The position numbers and the translations under genes are program-made. The notes beneath the pieces were generated by a model. That model was not told the origin of the DNA and did no database searches. It saw nothing but the letters and a program-made list of their open reading frames with translations. From Micromonospora craniellae (lineage in GTDB: Bacteria > Actinomycetota > Actinomycetes > Mycobacteriales > Micromonosporaceae): a stretch of 64,000 nucleotides of DNA. Below, piece after piece: positions 8,268-17,195 of this stretch. Location: positions 1,426,001-1,490,000 of the forward strand of contig NZ_CP061725.1 in NCBI RefSeq assembly GCF_014764405.1. The letters run 5' to 3'. Every line of letters starts with the position of its first letter. Position 1 is the stretch's first letter.

Positions 8268-9767
8268 ATGACCCATCTTCCACTGCCGGGCGAAAATCAG
8301 CGCCACCGCATCGAGAGGGAGCTGGTCGACATGCTCGCCGCGATGCCGCTGATGGGGCATGCGGATAGTCGCCGGCAAATGGTGCAGCGCCTGCGCCGGG
8401 AACTGCACGACGGCGATCAGTTCAACGACGTGGCCAATCCACGGGGCCAGAGCCTGGAGATCGCGAAAGCCTGCCTCGGCGAGCCGCCCGAGGTGGCCGT
8501 CCTGGTCGAAATGGTGCGACTGTTCGACCCCGCCGCCGACGAGCTGCCCGACCTGGAACGGCTGCGCTACGAGGCGGACGCGGTCGGCGTGCTGGCCGAC
8601 AGCGACTGGTCCGAACTGCGTACCGCGTTGCTGGCCGTCCGGCTGGCCCCGCTGACGCGACTGTTGCAGCGGGCCAGCGAACACAAACTCGCCAGCCTGC
8701 CCCCGTGGTGCGCCAACGCCTGGGACGTCTTCGTCTACCTCACCGGCCAGAACGCCCCGCCGCGCGGACTGCCGCCGGGAATGCTGTTCCTCGCCCTGTT
8801 GGAGAAGGAGGTGGACGCCGAGACCGCCACGCTGATCCGTCGACGCAACCGGCGGGAGGCCAGCACACTCGAACTCACCGAGGAGCTGGACCGGCGCCGG
8901 GTCCTGGTCAACGCCGGAGGCGAGGCGACGACCCGGTACGCGTACCTGGTCATCCAGATCGAAAACGACCTGGAGCCGGGCAGCGAGCGGTACACGGTGT
9001 CGCACTACCGGCAGTGGCACGGCGGCGGGGAGTGGAACTCGAAGCTGCGCGGGCGCATCCCCGAGGTCGCCTACGACGAGCTGGAGTCCACCGTGGAGCG
9101 GATCGTCCACGAGATGGAGATCGAGTGGGCGGACCGCCCGGCCGAGGTGGCGGTGGAGCTGGTGCTCCCCATCGAGCTGCTCAACGAGGACGTGCCCTGG
9201 TGGCGCAAGGAGCGGGCCAGCCAGTACCTCGAACAGAAGGTGCTGGCGATGGACTACCCGGTCGTGGTGCGCAGCCTGGACCGGCTACGCGCCACCTCCT
9301 GGCACCGGGCCTGGCGACTGCGCTGGAACCGGCTCCAGGCCGAGCCGTGGAACAGCGGGCTCTATCGCAGCGTGCCGGACGGGCCCGCCTACCTGACCCG
9401 GATGGAGGCGGAACTGAACTCCGACCAGAGCCTTGCCACGGTGGTGCTCAGCGCGGCGCCGACGACCGCCGCCGAGGCGACCGTCAAAGAGATCATGACC
9501 GCGCTCCGGGCCGGGCTGCCGGTGGTCGTCTGGCACCGCACGGTCCCCACCGACACCGACTTCTGGGACGAGATCCAGTCGATGACCGAGCGGGCCGGCG
9601 TGGTGCGGCTGCCGGAGCTGGCCAAACGGTCCCGGTTGTCGGCGTTGCAGGTCCCGCCGCCCGAGCAGGGCCGCCACCACGGCCGGCACCTCGTCGTCCT
9701 CTGGGACGACCCGTACCGCACGCCGGAACTGGACACGCCCCGCAGCACCCCGGAGGTGACCGGATGA
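8268..9767 (+). CDS. EAD-like / VMAP-like protein of a NTP-dependent conflict system
   Basis: A 499-residue protein. The N-terminal ~90 residues are a helical domain (ELVDMLAAMPLMGHADSRRQ) of the kind called effector-associated domain. The rest resembles the VMAP C-terminal region (vWA-MoxR-associated protein): a beta-rich core around TTRYAYLVIQIENDL, then a conserved-looking block around PIELLNEDVPWW, and a tail ending in a Pro-rich segment. The stop overlaps the ATG of the MoxR gene (ATGA), so the two are translationally coupled. In described VMAP-MoxR-vWA systems, VMAP proteins couple an ATPase and sensor to an EAD-bearing effector. The hydrolase at 17485 carries a similar domain. Family assignment is by eye. 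Confidence 0.7.
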   Translation: MTHLPLPGENQRHRIERELVDMLAAMPLMGHADSRRQMVQRLRRELHDGDQFNDVANPRGQSLEIAKACLGEPPEVAVLVEMVRLFDPAADELPDLERLRYEADAVGVLADSDWSELRTALLAVRLAPLTRLLQRASEHKLASLPPWCANAWDVFVYLTGQNAPPRGLPPGMLFLALLEKEVDAETATLIRRRNRREASTLELTEELDRRRVLVNAGGEATTRYAYLVIQIENDLEPGSERYTVSHYRQWHGGGEWNSKLRGRIPEVAYDELESTVERIVHEMEIEWADRPAEVAVELVLPIELLNEDVPWWRKERASQYLEQKVLAMDYPVVVRSLDRLRATSWHRAWRLRWNRLQAEPWNSGLYRSVPDGPAYLTRMEAELNSDQSLATVVLSAAPTTAAEATVKEIMTALRAGLPVVVWHRTVPTDTDFWDEIQSMTERAGVVRLPELAKRSRLSALQVPPPEQGRHHGRHLVVLWDDPYRTPELDTPRSTPEVTG

Positions 9768-10822
9768 CGGACCTGACCAGCTCGCCGGCCACCGCCGAGC
9801 CGACCGGATGGCGCATCTACACCGGCACCGGCCGCGCCGTCGAGGCCGCCGACCGCGACCGGCGGTGGCCGGCACCGCCCCGCTGGCGGGCCTTCGACGG
9901 CGGTCCGGACGAGCCGCCACCGCCCCAGGAGGACCCGGAACTGGAACGCCGGCTGGGCGAGCCGATCGTCTCGCACCTGGTCGACGAGTACGAGGTCGAC
10001 GTGGTCAACGCCGCGCTGCACCTGCGGCGGCCCCTGTTGGTGACCGGGCGCCCGGGGACCGGCCGGTCCAGTCTGGCCTACCGGATCGCCCGGGAGCTGC
10101 GGCTCGGCCGGGTGCTGCGCTGGCCGGTCACCACCCAGGTAAGCCTGCGCCACGGGCTGTACGACTACGACGCCATCGGGCTGGTCCAGGCCACCGGCCA
10201 GGCGGCGGCGCAGGGCCGGGACACACCGCTGCCACAGGTCGGCGACTACGTACGCCTCGGGCCGCTCGGCACCGCGCTGCTGCCGTACCGGCTGCCCCGG
10301 GTGCTGTTGATCGACGAACTCGACCAGAGCGACATCGACCTGCCGCAGCAGCTGCGCAGTGTATTCGAGGACGGCGGGTTCGAGATCCCGGAGCTGGTCC
10401 GGGTCGCGGGGCGGACACCGGAGGCGGTGGTGCACACCGCCGACCCGGGGCGGACCGCCACCGTACGCGGCGGCCGGATCACCTGCCGCGAGTTCCCGCT
10501 GGTGGTGATGACGTGCAGCGAGGACCGCGACTTCCCGGCGGCGTTCCTGCGGCACTGCCTGCGCCTGCGCCTGCCCGAGGCGGGCGAGGCCGGGCTCGCG
10601 TCGATGGTCGCCGCGCACTTCCCCGACGGGGCGGAGGGCTCCATCGAACTGATCCAGGAGTACCTGTCCCGACGCGGCGAGTGGGATCCCCCGGCAGTGG
10701 ACCAACTGCTCGACGCCGTCCACCTGCGTACCTCCGGCGCCTTCACTCCGCGTGACCGGGGCGAGTGGCGGCGGCTGATCGAGGCACTGTGGCGCCGGCT
10801 GCCGCCGGACGGCACCGAGTGA
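9764..10822 (+). CDS. MoxR-type AAA+ ATPase with altered Walker A
   Basis: A 352-residue protein. An N-terminal ~70-residue extension is followed by the AAA+ core. Walker A reads GRPGTGRSS, with arginine 101 in place of the lysine that contacts the phosphates. Walker B is LLIDELDQSD, and the sensor strand is PLVVMTCSEDRDFP. The insertion DYDAIGLVQATGQ after the first strand is typical of the MoxR branch linked to SAV_2336 proteins. It overlaps its neighbours by four bases at both ends (ATGA upstream, GTGA downstream), placing it in the middle of a three-gene unit. It probably remodels or gates the VMAP and NB-ARC partners; the Lys-to-Arg change may slow hydrolysis. Confidence 0.8.
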   Translation: MTDLTSSPATAEPTGWRIYTGTGRAVEAADRDRRWPAPPRWRAFDGGPDEPPPPQEDPELERRLGEPIVSHLVDEYEVDVVNAALHLRRPLLVTGRPGTGRSSLAYRIARELRLGRVLRWPVTTQVSLRHGLYDYDAIGLVQATGQAAAQGRDTPLPQVGDYVRLGPLGTALLPYRLPRVLLIDELDQSDIDLPQQLRSVFEDGGFEIPELVRVAGRTPEAVVHTADPGRTATVRGGRITCREFPLVVMTCSEDRDFPAAFLRHCLRLRLPEAGEAGLASMVAAHFPDGAEGSIELIQEYLSRRGEWDPPAVDQLLDAVHLRTSGAFTPRDRGEWRRLIEALWRRLPPDGTE

Positions 10823-13800
10823 CCGGACCCGGCAATGGGCTCACCCGCGCCGAACTGGCCGACTCGATCTGGCTGGCCGCCCGGCTCGGGCCCGGCGCCG
10901 GGCTCGCCGGGCCACCCGGCACCGCGCTCACCACCGACCCGTCCCGCCCGGACGACGGCCCGCCGCTGTCGGAGGTCCTGCACCCGTTCCGGCAGTTGGT
11001 CCCCGGACGCGAGCGGTACGAGTTCGACGAGGACACCACCGCCGAGCACCTCGCGGCGGGAGTGGCCTGGCCGGCCCTGCGCCGTACGCCACGCGCCGGA
11101 TGGGACGCCGTGGTGGTCGTCGACGACCACCTGTCGATGACCGTCTGGTCCGGCCGGATCCGCAGCTTCGTGAAGCTGCTGCGCCGGCACGTCGCCTTCC
11201 ACGACGTCCGGGTCTGCCGGCTGATCACCACCACCACGGAACCGGCCGGGGTGGTGCTGCGTGGTCGCCGTGGCGGCCCGGTCGACGGCCCGTCGACGGC
11301 GCTGCCACCGGTCGGCCGTCGCCGCCTGGTGCTGGTGCTCAGCGACGGGGCCGGGCCGGCCTGGCACTCCGGCGCGGTCCTCCCCCACCTGTACGAGTGG
11401 GCCAGCCGGCAACCGGTGGCGATGGTCCACCTGCTGCCCCAACAGATGTGGCACCGCACCGGCGTGCAGCCGCTGCGACTGCGACTGCGGGCCGCCGTAC
11501 CGGCGGCGGCCAACTCCCGGTGGGAGTGGCGTCACCACAACACACTCCAGGCGCTGCTGGCCGAGGAGCCCCGACCGGCCGGCGGCCCGGTGCCGGTGCC
11601 GGTGGTGGAGCTGCGTCCGCGCTGGCTGGCGGCGTGGGTCGAGCTGCTCGCCTGCCGAGCGCCACGATGGATCGACATGCCCGCCCTGCTCACCACCGAC
11701 CGGCCGGCCCCGGGCCAAGCCGCCCGACCCACCGCCGGTCCCGACGCCGCCCGCCGGGTACGGGAGTTCATCTCGTGGGCGTCACCGGAGGCGCTGCGCC
11801 TGGCCACCCACCTGGCCGCAGCGCCACTGGACCGGTCAGCCGTGCGGGTGGTGCAGCGGACGCTGCTGCCCCGGTCCACGCCACTGCACCTGGCCGAGGT
11901 GCTGACCAGCCCGCTGGTGCGGACCGTCGGCACCGGCGACGACCGGGCCTTCGAGTTCCTCCCCGGCGTACGGGCCGAGTTGCTGGCGGCCGGCCGCCGC
12001 GCCGACACCGTACGCGTCTGGCAGCTCCTGTCGGCCCGGCTCGGGCGGTTCCGCCCCGCGATCGCGCACTGGGGACGGGTGCTCGACGATCCGAAGAGTG
12101 TCGAGATTCCGACGGTGACCTCGGCCGACGTCGCGCTGGTGCGGATCGAGCAGGACGTGATGCGGGCGCTGTCCGGGCGGTACCTGCCCCGGGCGCGGCT
12201 GCTGGGCGACGCGCTGGCGGCGGCCGACCGGGACGGCGACACCGACCTGGTCGTCAGGACTCCCGCACCTGGCGATCGGGATGCGATGATAGCTGTCGGC
12301 GCTGACGCCGACGCAGACCGTAGCGTAGGTACCGAAGGAGTCGGCTTGTCGTCCAGCACTCCCGCAGACGCCACCGCCCCGACCCGCACGCCGGCCGTCT
12401 GGGGCAACATCCCACCGAAGAACCCGAACTTCACCGGCCGCAAGGAGCCGCTCGCCCTGCTGCACCGGCAGGTACGCGGCGGCACCACCGCGGTGCTGCC
12501 GCACGCCCTGCACGGGATGGGCGGTGTCGGCAAATCCCACCTGGCCGTCGAGTACGTCTACCAGCACCAGGCCGAGTACGACCTGATCTGGTGGATACCG
12601 GCCGAACGACCCACCCAGATCAACGCCTCCATCGTGGAACTCGCGGCACGGATGAACCTCGCCTCCGGGCCGGACATCGGCAGTGCCCGTGTCGCCGTGC
12701 AGGAGGCGCTGCGGCTCGGTCGGCCGTACCCTCGCTGGCTGCTCGTCTTCGACAACGCCGAGAGCCCCGAGATGCTGCTGCCGTACCTGCCGACCGGCGG
12801 GTCCGGCGACATCATCATCACGTCCCGGAACCCGGGGTGGGCCAACGTCGCCCGCACGCTGGAGGTCGACGTCTTTCCCCGGGAGGAGAGCATCGAGCTG
12901 CTGCGTCGCCGAGGTCCGGAGCTGACCGCCGAGCAGGCGGACCGGCTGGCCGAGGCGCTCGGTGACCTGCCGCTCGCGTTGGAGCAGGCGGCGGCCTGGC
13001 GGGCCGAGACCGGCATGCCGGCCGAGGAGTACCTGCGGCTGTTCGAGGAGAAGCGGATCGAGCTGCTCGAACAGGCACCGCCGATGGACTACCAACTGCC
13101 CGTCGCCGCCGCGTGGAACGTGTCGCTGGACCGGCTCGTCGTCTCCAACCCCGCCGCGTTCCGGCTGTTGCAGGTCTGTTCGTTCCTCGCCCCGGAGCCC
13201 ATCCCGCGCACCCTGTTCAGCGGCGCACAGAACGACGACATCCACCCCGAGCTGAACGCCGCGCTGCGCGACCCGATGCGGCTCAACCGCGCGATCCGCG
13301 ACATCAACCGGTACGCGCTGGCCCGGGTGATCCACCGGACCAACTCGATCCAGATGCACCGGCTGATCCAGGCCGTCCTCATCGACCGGATGGCCGGACC
13401 GGACCGGGAGACCGTGCGGAGCAGCGCTCACCTTCTGCTCGCTTCCGGAGACCGCAACGACCCCGACTCGCCGGCCAACTGGGCCAGCTACGCCGAGCTG
13501 TACCCGCACGTGATGGCCTCCGACGCGGTCCACTCCACCCAGCCGTGGGTGCAGCAACTGGTCTTCAACGAGGCCCGGTACCTCTACTGGTGGGGCGACT
13601 TCACCGCGTCGCTGGAGCTGGCCGAGCAGGCGTGGCGGGCCTGGAGCAGCAGCCTGGGCGAGGACGCGCCGATGACGCTCACCATCGGCCACTGGCTCGG
13701 CTTCATGCTCTACCGCCTGGGCCGCCACCGCCAGGCGGCCCAGCACAACGCCCGCATCCTGGAGCTGTACCAGCGCACCACCACCGAGGACACCGAGGAG

Positions 13801-14871
13801 TTGCTGCGCGCCATCGGGCAGGTGGCGGCCGACCTGCGGGCGTCCGGCGACTTCCGCCGCGCCCTGGAGATGGACGAGGACCTCTACCAGCGGCACATCC
13901 AGGCGCTCGGCGAAGACGACCCGAACACGCTCAACGCCGCGCACAACCTGGCGGTCAGCCTCCGGTTGACCGGCGACATCCGGCGCGCGTACGAGGTCGA
14001 CCGGGAGACGTACGCCCACCGGGTGGTGCTCTTCGGCGAGGACCACGCGCAGACCCTGGAGTCGCACCTCAACCTGATCATCGACCGCCGCGAACTCGGC
14101 GAGTACCTGCCCGCCCGAGCCGAGATGCAGAACGTCGTCGACCGGTTGCCCCGGCTCTGGGGCTCGGCGCAGACGCAGACGTTGACCGCACGGCGGCGAC
14201 TGGCCTCCGCGATCCGCAAGGCCGGCGACCACCACGCGGCCCTGGCCCTGTCCCAGGAGGTACGCGACGGCTTCGCGTCCCGCTTCGGCGAGCACCACCC
14301 GGACACCCTGCTGGCCGCCTTCGGCCTGGCGGTCGACATGCGCGCCACGGGCGACCTGGACGCCGCCGCCACGCTCACCGCCGAACTCGTCACCTGGTAT
14401 CGGGAACTCTTCGACTCCGAGCACCCGTACACGGTGGCGACGCAGCTCAACGGCGCGATCGTCGACCGGTTGCAGGGCAACGTCGCACGCGCCCAGAGCA
14501 CCAACGAGAAGGGGCTGGCGGTGTTGACCCGGCGGCTCGGGCCGGATCACCCGCTGACCCTGGCCGCCCTGATCAACCTCGGCAACGACCTCTACCACCT
14601 CGGCGAGCACGCCGCCGCGTACGACCTCGACCAACGCACCGCCGCGCGCTGCGCCGCGGTGTTCGGGCCGGACCATCCCACCACGCTGATCTGCCTCGGC
14701 AACCTCGCCCAGGATCTCGTCTCGCACGGTCGGGAGGAGGAGGCGAGCAGCCTGCACGCCGAGATCACCCAGAAGTTCGCCACGGTGCTCGGCGAGCAGC
14801 ACCCCGCCACCGTGGCGGGCACCGACCTGACCATCCGGGGCGACTGCGACCTGGACCCGATGCCGCTGTAG
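10819..14871 (+). CDS. SAV_2336-like / NB-ARC / TPR STAND protein (FxsT type)
   Basis: A 1350-residue signal-sensing NTPase. The N-terminal ~420 residues resemble the SAV_2336 N-terminal family, with a vWA-like strand WDAVVVVDDHLSMTVW. A linker leads to VWGNIPPKNPNFTGRKE, the entry signature of the NB-ARC domain in FxSxx-COOH system TPR proteins. The P-loop GMGGVGKSH is near residue 565, with LVFDNAES and GDIIITSRN after it. From about 900 to the end are degenerate TPR units, each containing an LGxDHPxTL or GEDxxxTL-like segment. The GTG start overlaps the MoxR stop. STAND proteins assemble when TPRs bind a trigger; here the trigger could be the small peptide encoded convergently. Confidence 0.85.
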   Translation: MTGPGNGLTRAELADSIWLAARLGPGAGLAGPPGTALTTDPSRPDDGPPLSEVLHPFRQLVPGRERYEFDEDTTAEHLAAGVAWPALRRTPRAGWDAVVVVDDHLSMTVWSGRIRSFVKLLRRHVAFHDVRVCRLITTTTEPAGVVLRGRRGGPVDGPSTALPPVGRRRLVLVLSDGAGPAWHSGAVLPHLYEWASRQPVAMVHLLPQQMWHRTGVQPLRLRLRAAVPAAANSRWEWRHHNTLQALLAEEPRPAGGPVPVPVVELRPRWLAAWVELLACRAPRWIDMPALLTTDRPAPGQAARPTAGPDAARRVREFISWASPEALRLATHLAAAPLDRSAVRVVQRTLLPRSTPLHLAEVLTSPLVRTVGTGDDRAFEFLPGVRAELLAAGRRADTVRVWQLLSARLGRFRPAIAHWGRVLDDPKSVEIPTVTSADVALVRIEQDVMRALSGRYLPRARLLGDALAAADRDGDTDLVVRTPAPGDRDAMIAVGADADADRSVGTEGVGLSSSTPADATAPTRTPAVWGNIPPKNPNFTGRKEPLALLHRQVRGGTTAVLPHALHGMGGVGKSHLAVEYVYQHQAEYDLIWWIPAERPTQINASIVELAARMNLASGPDIGSARVAVQEALRLGRPYPRWLLVFDNAESPEMLLPYLPTGGSGDIIITSRNPGWANVARTLEVDVFPREESIELLRRRGPELTAEQADRLAEALGDLPLALEQAAAWRAETGMPAEEYLRLFEEKRIELLEQAPPMDYQLPVAAAWNVSLDRLVVSNPAAFRLLQVCSFLAPEPIPRTLFSGAQNDDIHPELNAALRDPMRLNRAIRDINRYALARVIHRTNSIQMHRLIQAVLIDRMAGPDRETVRSSAHLLLASGDRNDPDSPANWASYAELYPHVMASDAVHSTQPWVQQLVFNEARYLYWWGDFTASLELAEQAWRAWSSSLGEDAPMTLTIGHWLGFMLYRLGRHRQAAQHNARILELYQRTTTEDTEELLRAIGQVAADLRASGDFRRALEMDEDLYQRHIQALGEDDPNTLNAAHNLAVSLRLTGDIRRAYEVDRETYAHRVVLFGEDHAQTLESHLNLIIDRRELGEYLPARAEMQNVVDRLPRLWGSAQTQTLTARRRLASAIRKAGDHHAALALSQEVRDGFASRFGEHHPDTLLAAFGLAVDMRATGDLDAAATLTAELVTWYRELFDSEHPYTVATQLNGAIVDRLQGNVARAQSTNEKGLAVLTRRLGPDHPLTLAALINLGNDLYHLGEHAAAYDLDQRTAARCAAVFGPDHPTTLICLGNLAQDLVSHGREEEASSLHAEITQKFATVLGEQHPATVAGTDLTIRGDCDLDPMPL

Positions 14872-14896
14872 CGACCTCCGGGGAGGTCGCTACAGC
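14865..14896. terminator. Perfect 15-bp hairpin at stop of the NB-ARC/TPR gene
   Basis: The arms 14865-14879 (GCTGTAGCGACCTCC) and 14882-14896 are exact complements separated by two bases. The TAG stop of the upstream gene lies inside the left arm. There is no T-tract, as is common for high-GC terminators. The hairpin sits between convergent genes and could serve both. Confidence 0.75.
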
Positions 14897-14965
14897 GACG
14901 CCGTCACCTCGTGAGGCCGGGGGTGTGGCACCACCGACCCGCCGGGAGTGCGCGCCGGTCCCTCA

Positions 14966-14999
14966 CCGGTCGGGCCTCAGGGCCGGTCGGGCCTCAGGG
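14966..14999. repeat. 17-bp tandem duplication carrying a stop codon
   Basis: The unit CCGGTCGGGCCTCAGGG occurs twice in direct tandem (14966-14982, 14983-14999). The TGA stop of the minus-strand HExxH gene lies in the second copy, so the first copy is a duplicate of its 3' end. Confidence 0.8.
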
Positions 15000-16847
15000 G
15001 GTGTCGGCGTCGATCCAGGCGGCCAGTTCCAGCGGCTCCGGCAGTGGAGTGCCCTGGTCGCGCAGCGCGAGGTGCACCGCGCGGACCAGTTCCGGCCGGT
15101 CCCGCAATGCGTTGGCCGCCGGTCCCGGGCGCAGGGCCCCGGCGGTCAGGCCGAGACCGGCCCAGGCTGCCGGCGAGCCCGGCTCGGCCGACAGTGCGGT
15201 CAGGTAGCCCGCCTGGGCCTCGGCCACCTCGCCGCAGACGAGGGCCAGTTCGGCCGGTCCCGCGCCGGAGACCCGCGCGCCGACCGCCGACGGGTCGGTG
15301 CGGAGCCGCTCGAAGCCCTCCGGGTCGGTGATCCGCCACAACTCCAGCACCGCCCGGGTGTCCAGGCGGCGAGCGGCGGCGTCCGCCGCCACGGCCGGCG
15401 CGACGTCGGGAACCGTCGGCGCGGGGTGTCCGGCCGTCCACGCCACGACCAGAGCCGACACCGCCTCGGGGGCGGGCCTCAGGTGGTGGGTCCGCCACCG
15501 CGCCCGATGATCGGCCACCGCCGCCCGAGCCGCCGCGAGCGGGTCGGGCGGCACCGGCTCGTCCTGCCATCCCTCGGCGGTGCTGGTCAAGCCCGCCACC
15601 AGGTGCCGTCCGACATCGGTGAGCTGCGGCAGGTCGCGCATCATCGTCAGGGTGGCCCACACCTGCACCCGCCACCGGGCGAACTCGAAGTGCGCCAGCC
15701 CGGCGGCGGCACCGGTCGCCACCTGCCGGTACGCCCGCCAGAACTCGACGATCCCGACGAAGGCGTACACGCCCTGGATGAGACCGCCCAGCGGACGGGG
15801 ATCGTCACGCCAGGGCGCGTAGAGCCGGTGTGGTGGTTCGCCGTCGATCAACGGGGCCAGGTGCAGCAGCCCGCCGAGCTTGATGTGCTGGAACTCGTGG
15901 ACCAGCGTGACCGCCAGTTCGGGAGCGTCCTCCGGCTCGGAGACGATCATGCTGCCGAAGGCATCGCCCGCCGAGGCGCTCATCGTCCGGAACCGTTCGG
16001 CGGCCGGTTGGGGCACCACCGAGGTCAGGCCACGGGCGATCGGCACGGCCAGGTCGGGGCAGACCCGCACCAGCAGCGCCCACGCCTGTTCGAGCAGTTC
16101 CCGCCACCGCTGCACGTCGGCGGCGACGTCCAGGTGCGGCGCGGTGGGCGTACGCAGGTTGCGGTAGGGATCGATGAAGTCGAGCGTGACTTCGAGGGTG
16201 TGCCCGCCGACGGTGGAGCGTACGGTCGGCAACGGCACCCAACCGTCGGTGCCGGTGCCGGTGGCGTCGAATTCGATGACCGTGCCCGCCACGGTCAGCG
16301 TCGCCCGCCCGCCGCCGCCCACGACCTCCGCCTCGTCCCACTCGTGGGCCTTGGGGACCTGGGCGCCGCCGAGCGTCGGCAGCACGACGAAACCGCCCCG
16401 CACCGGCACCCGCATGGTGAAGTCGCATCCGGTCCGTACGGCTGCGGCCACCGCCAGCGCGTGCAGGTACCCGAGGTCCACCCAGAGCGGCCCGGTGGCG
16501 GTGACCGTGGTGCCCCGAATCCGGCGCAGCGCGTACCCCGCCCAGGTGCCGACCTGCGGATGCAGGATCAACTTCTCCACGGTCTCGCGGTCGCGCCGCT
16601 GCGCGGCGACGAGCAGCCGCCACGCCTCGGCGACCGGCGGCAGCGGCCCGGTGGCGTCCGCCACACCGGCGGCGGCGTCCAGGACCGCCCGTAGTTGGAT
16701 CTTGCGCCAACTGCTCTCGGCGGCCAGCAGTTCGGCGATGGTGTCCGCGTCAGCGGCCCCGGTGGCCAGGGCCCCGAAGTGGTGCGGGTCCAGGCGATGG
16801 CGGGCGGGCCGACCGACCGGCTCCGCCGCCAGATGTTGAGCGGTCAC
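14994..16847 (-). CDS. HExxH-type putative peptide beta-hydroxylase (RiPP enzyme)
   Basis: A 617-residue protein of the HExxH family linked to FxSxx-COOH-like peptides; recent work assigns members as 2-oxoglutarate-dependent peptide beta-hydroxylases. The motif HEFQH is at residues 317-321 in TLVHEFQHIKLGGLLHL, followed by APWRDDPRPLGGLIQGVYAF, a segment I associate with this family. There is no signal peptide, so it is not an exported protease. The N-terminal half is a beta-rich domain, and the C-terminal ~150 residues resemble TPR-like helices. The GTG start at 16847 follows GGAG and lies 26 bases after the precursor gene, making a precursor-enzyme operon. The likely substrate is that peptide; the modified residue is unknown. 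Confidence 0.8.
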   Translation of the reverse strand: MTAQHLAAEPVGRPARHRLDPHHFGALATGAADADTIAELLAAESSWRKIQLRAVLDAAAGVADATGPLPPVAEAWRLLVAAQRRDRETVEKLILHPQVGTWAGYALRRIRGTTVTATGPLWVDLGYLHALAVAAAVRTGCDFTMRVPVRGGFVVLPTLGGAQVPKAHEWDEAEVVGGGGRATLTVAGTVIEFDATGTGTDGWVPLPTVRSTVGGHTLEVTLDFIDPYRNLRTPTAPHLDVAADVQRWRELLEQAWALLVRVCPDLAVPIARGLTSVVPQPAAERFRTMSASAGDAFGSMIVSEPEDAPELAVTLVHEFQHIKLGGLLHLAPLIDGEPPHRLYAPWRDDPRPLGGLIQGVYAFVGIVEFWRAYRQVATGAAAGLAHFEFARWRVQVWATLTMMRDLPQLTDVGRHLVAGLTSTAEGWQDEPVPPDPLAAARAAVADHRARWRTHHLRPAPEAVSALVVAWTAGHPAPTVPDVAPAVAADAAARRLDTRAVLELWRITDPEGFERLRTDPSAVGARVSGAGPAELALVCGEVAEAQAGYLTALSAEPGSPAAWAGLGLTAGALRPGPAANALRDRPELVRAVHLALRDQGTPLPEPLELAAWIDADTP

Positions 16848-16873
16848 AACTTCTCCAAGGAAGGCCGGCCCCG

Positions 16874-17053
16874 TCAGTCGAGACGCTGGGGATTGTAGCC
16901 ACTGGTGATACTTTCGGGATCGTCGACACGACGGAGGAGTCGCCGCATGATCGGGCCGAGAATCTCCTGGTCGTAGTCGACCAGGAGATCAAGAGACACA
17001 TCCGCGAGGTCGACGAGTTCTGAGTCGACCTCGACAGCGAACGGTTGATTCAC
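16874..17053 (-). CDS. 59-residue putative RiPP precursor, FxSxx-COOH-like
   Basis: Begins at a GTG with AGAGG eight bases upstream and encodes 59 residues. The leader-like part LVDLADVSLDLLVDYD and the amphipathic helix ILGPIMRRLLRRVDD match the general layout of FxSxx-COOH precursors (Asp-Val-Ser-Leu segment, then an Arg-rich helix, then a short aromatic tail). The tail ends SGYNPQRLD: a Tyr-Asn pair stands where the usual Phe-x occurs, Pro replaces the crosslinked Ser, and two residues are added. It is immediately upstream of the HExxH enzyme gene. No radical SAM cyclase gene is in the window. I infer a hydroxylated rather than cyclophane peptide. Confidence 0.68.
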   Translation of the reverse strand: MNQPFAVEVDSELVDLADVSLDLLVDYDQEILGPIMRRLLRRVDDPESITSGYNPQRLD

Positions 17054-17195
17054 GGCATACCTCTTACCACACTCCGCGCCCGGCGACGGTGATGGACCGC
17101 CGGTTGGCCGACACCGCAGGGCCCCTCGCCACCGGTTCGGTTGTCGCGGACAGAAGTCACTGTTCAGGTCATCCAGGTGCCCTAACATCCGAGCT

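Noticed and set aside
13113..16694. A 1193-residue plus-strand frame overlapping the TPR region and the HExxH gene
   Set aside because: Shadow frame: the TPR gene and the HExxH gene in the other frames have motifs, ribosome sites and sensible ends, and this frame crosses the hairpin between them.
17054..17195. Possible radical SAM or second precursor gene between the peptide and the SDR remnant
   Set aside because: No open frame with a start and ribosome site, and no CxxxCxxC motif on either strand in the interval or nearby.
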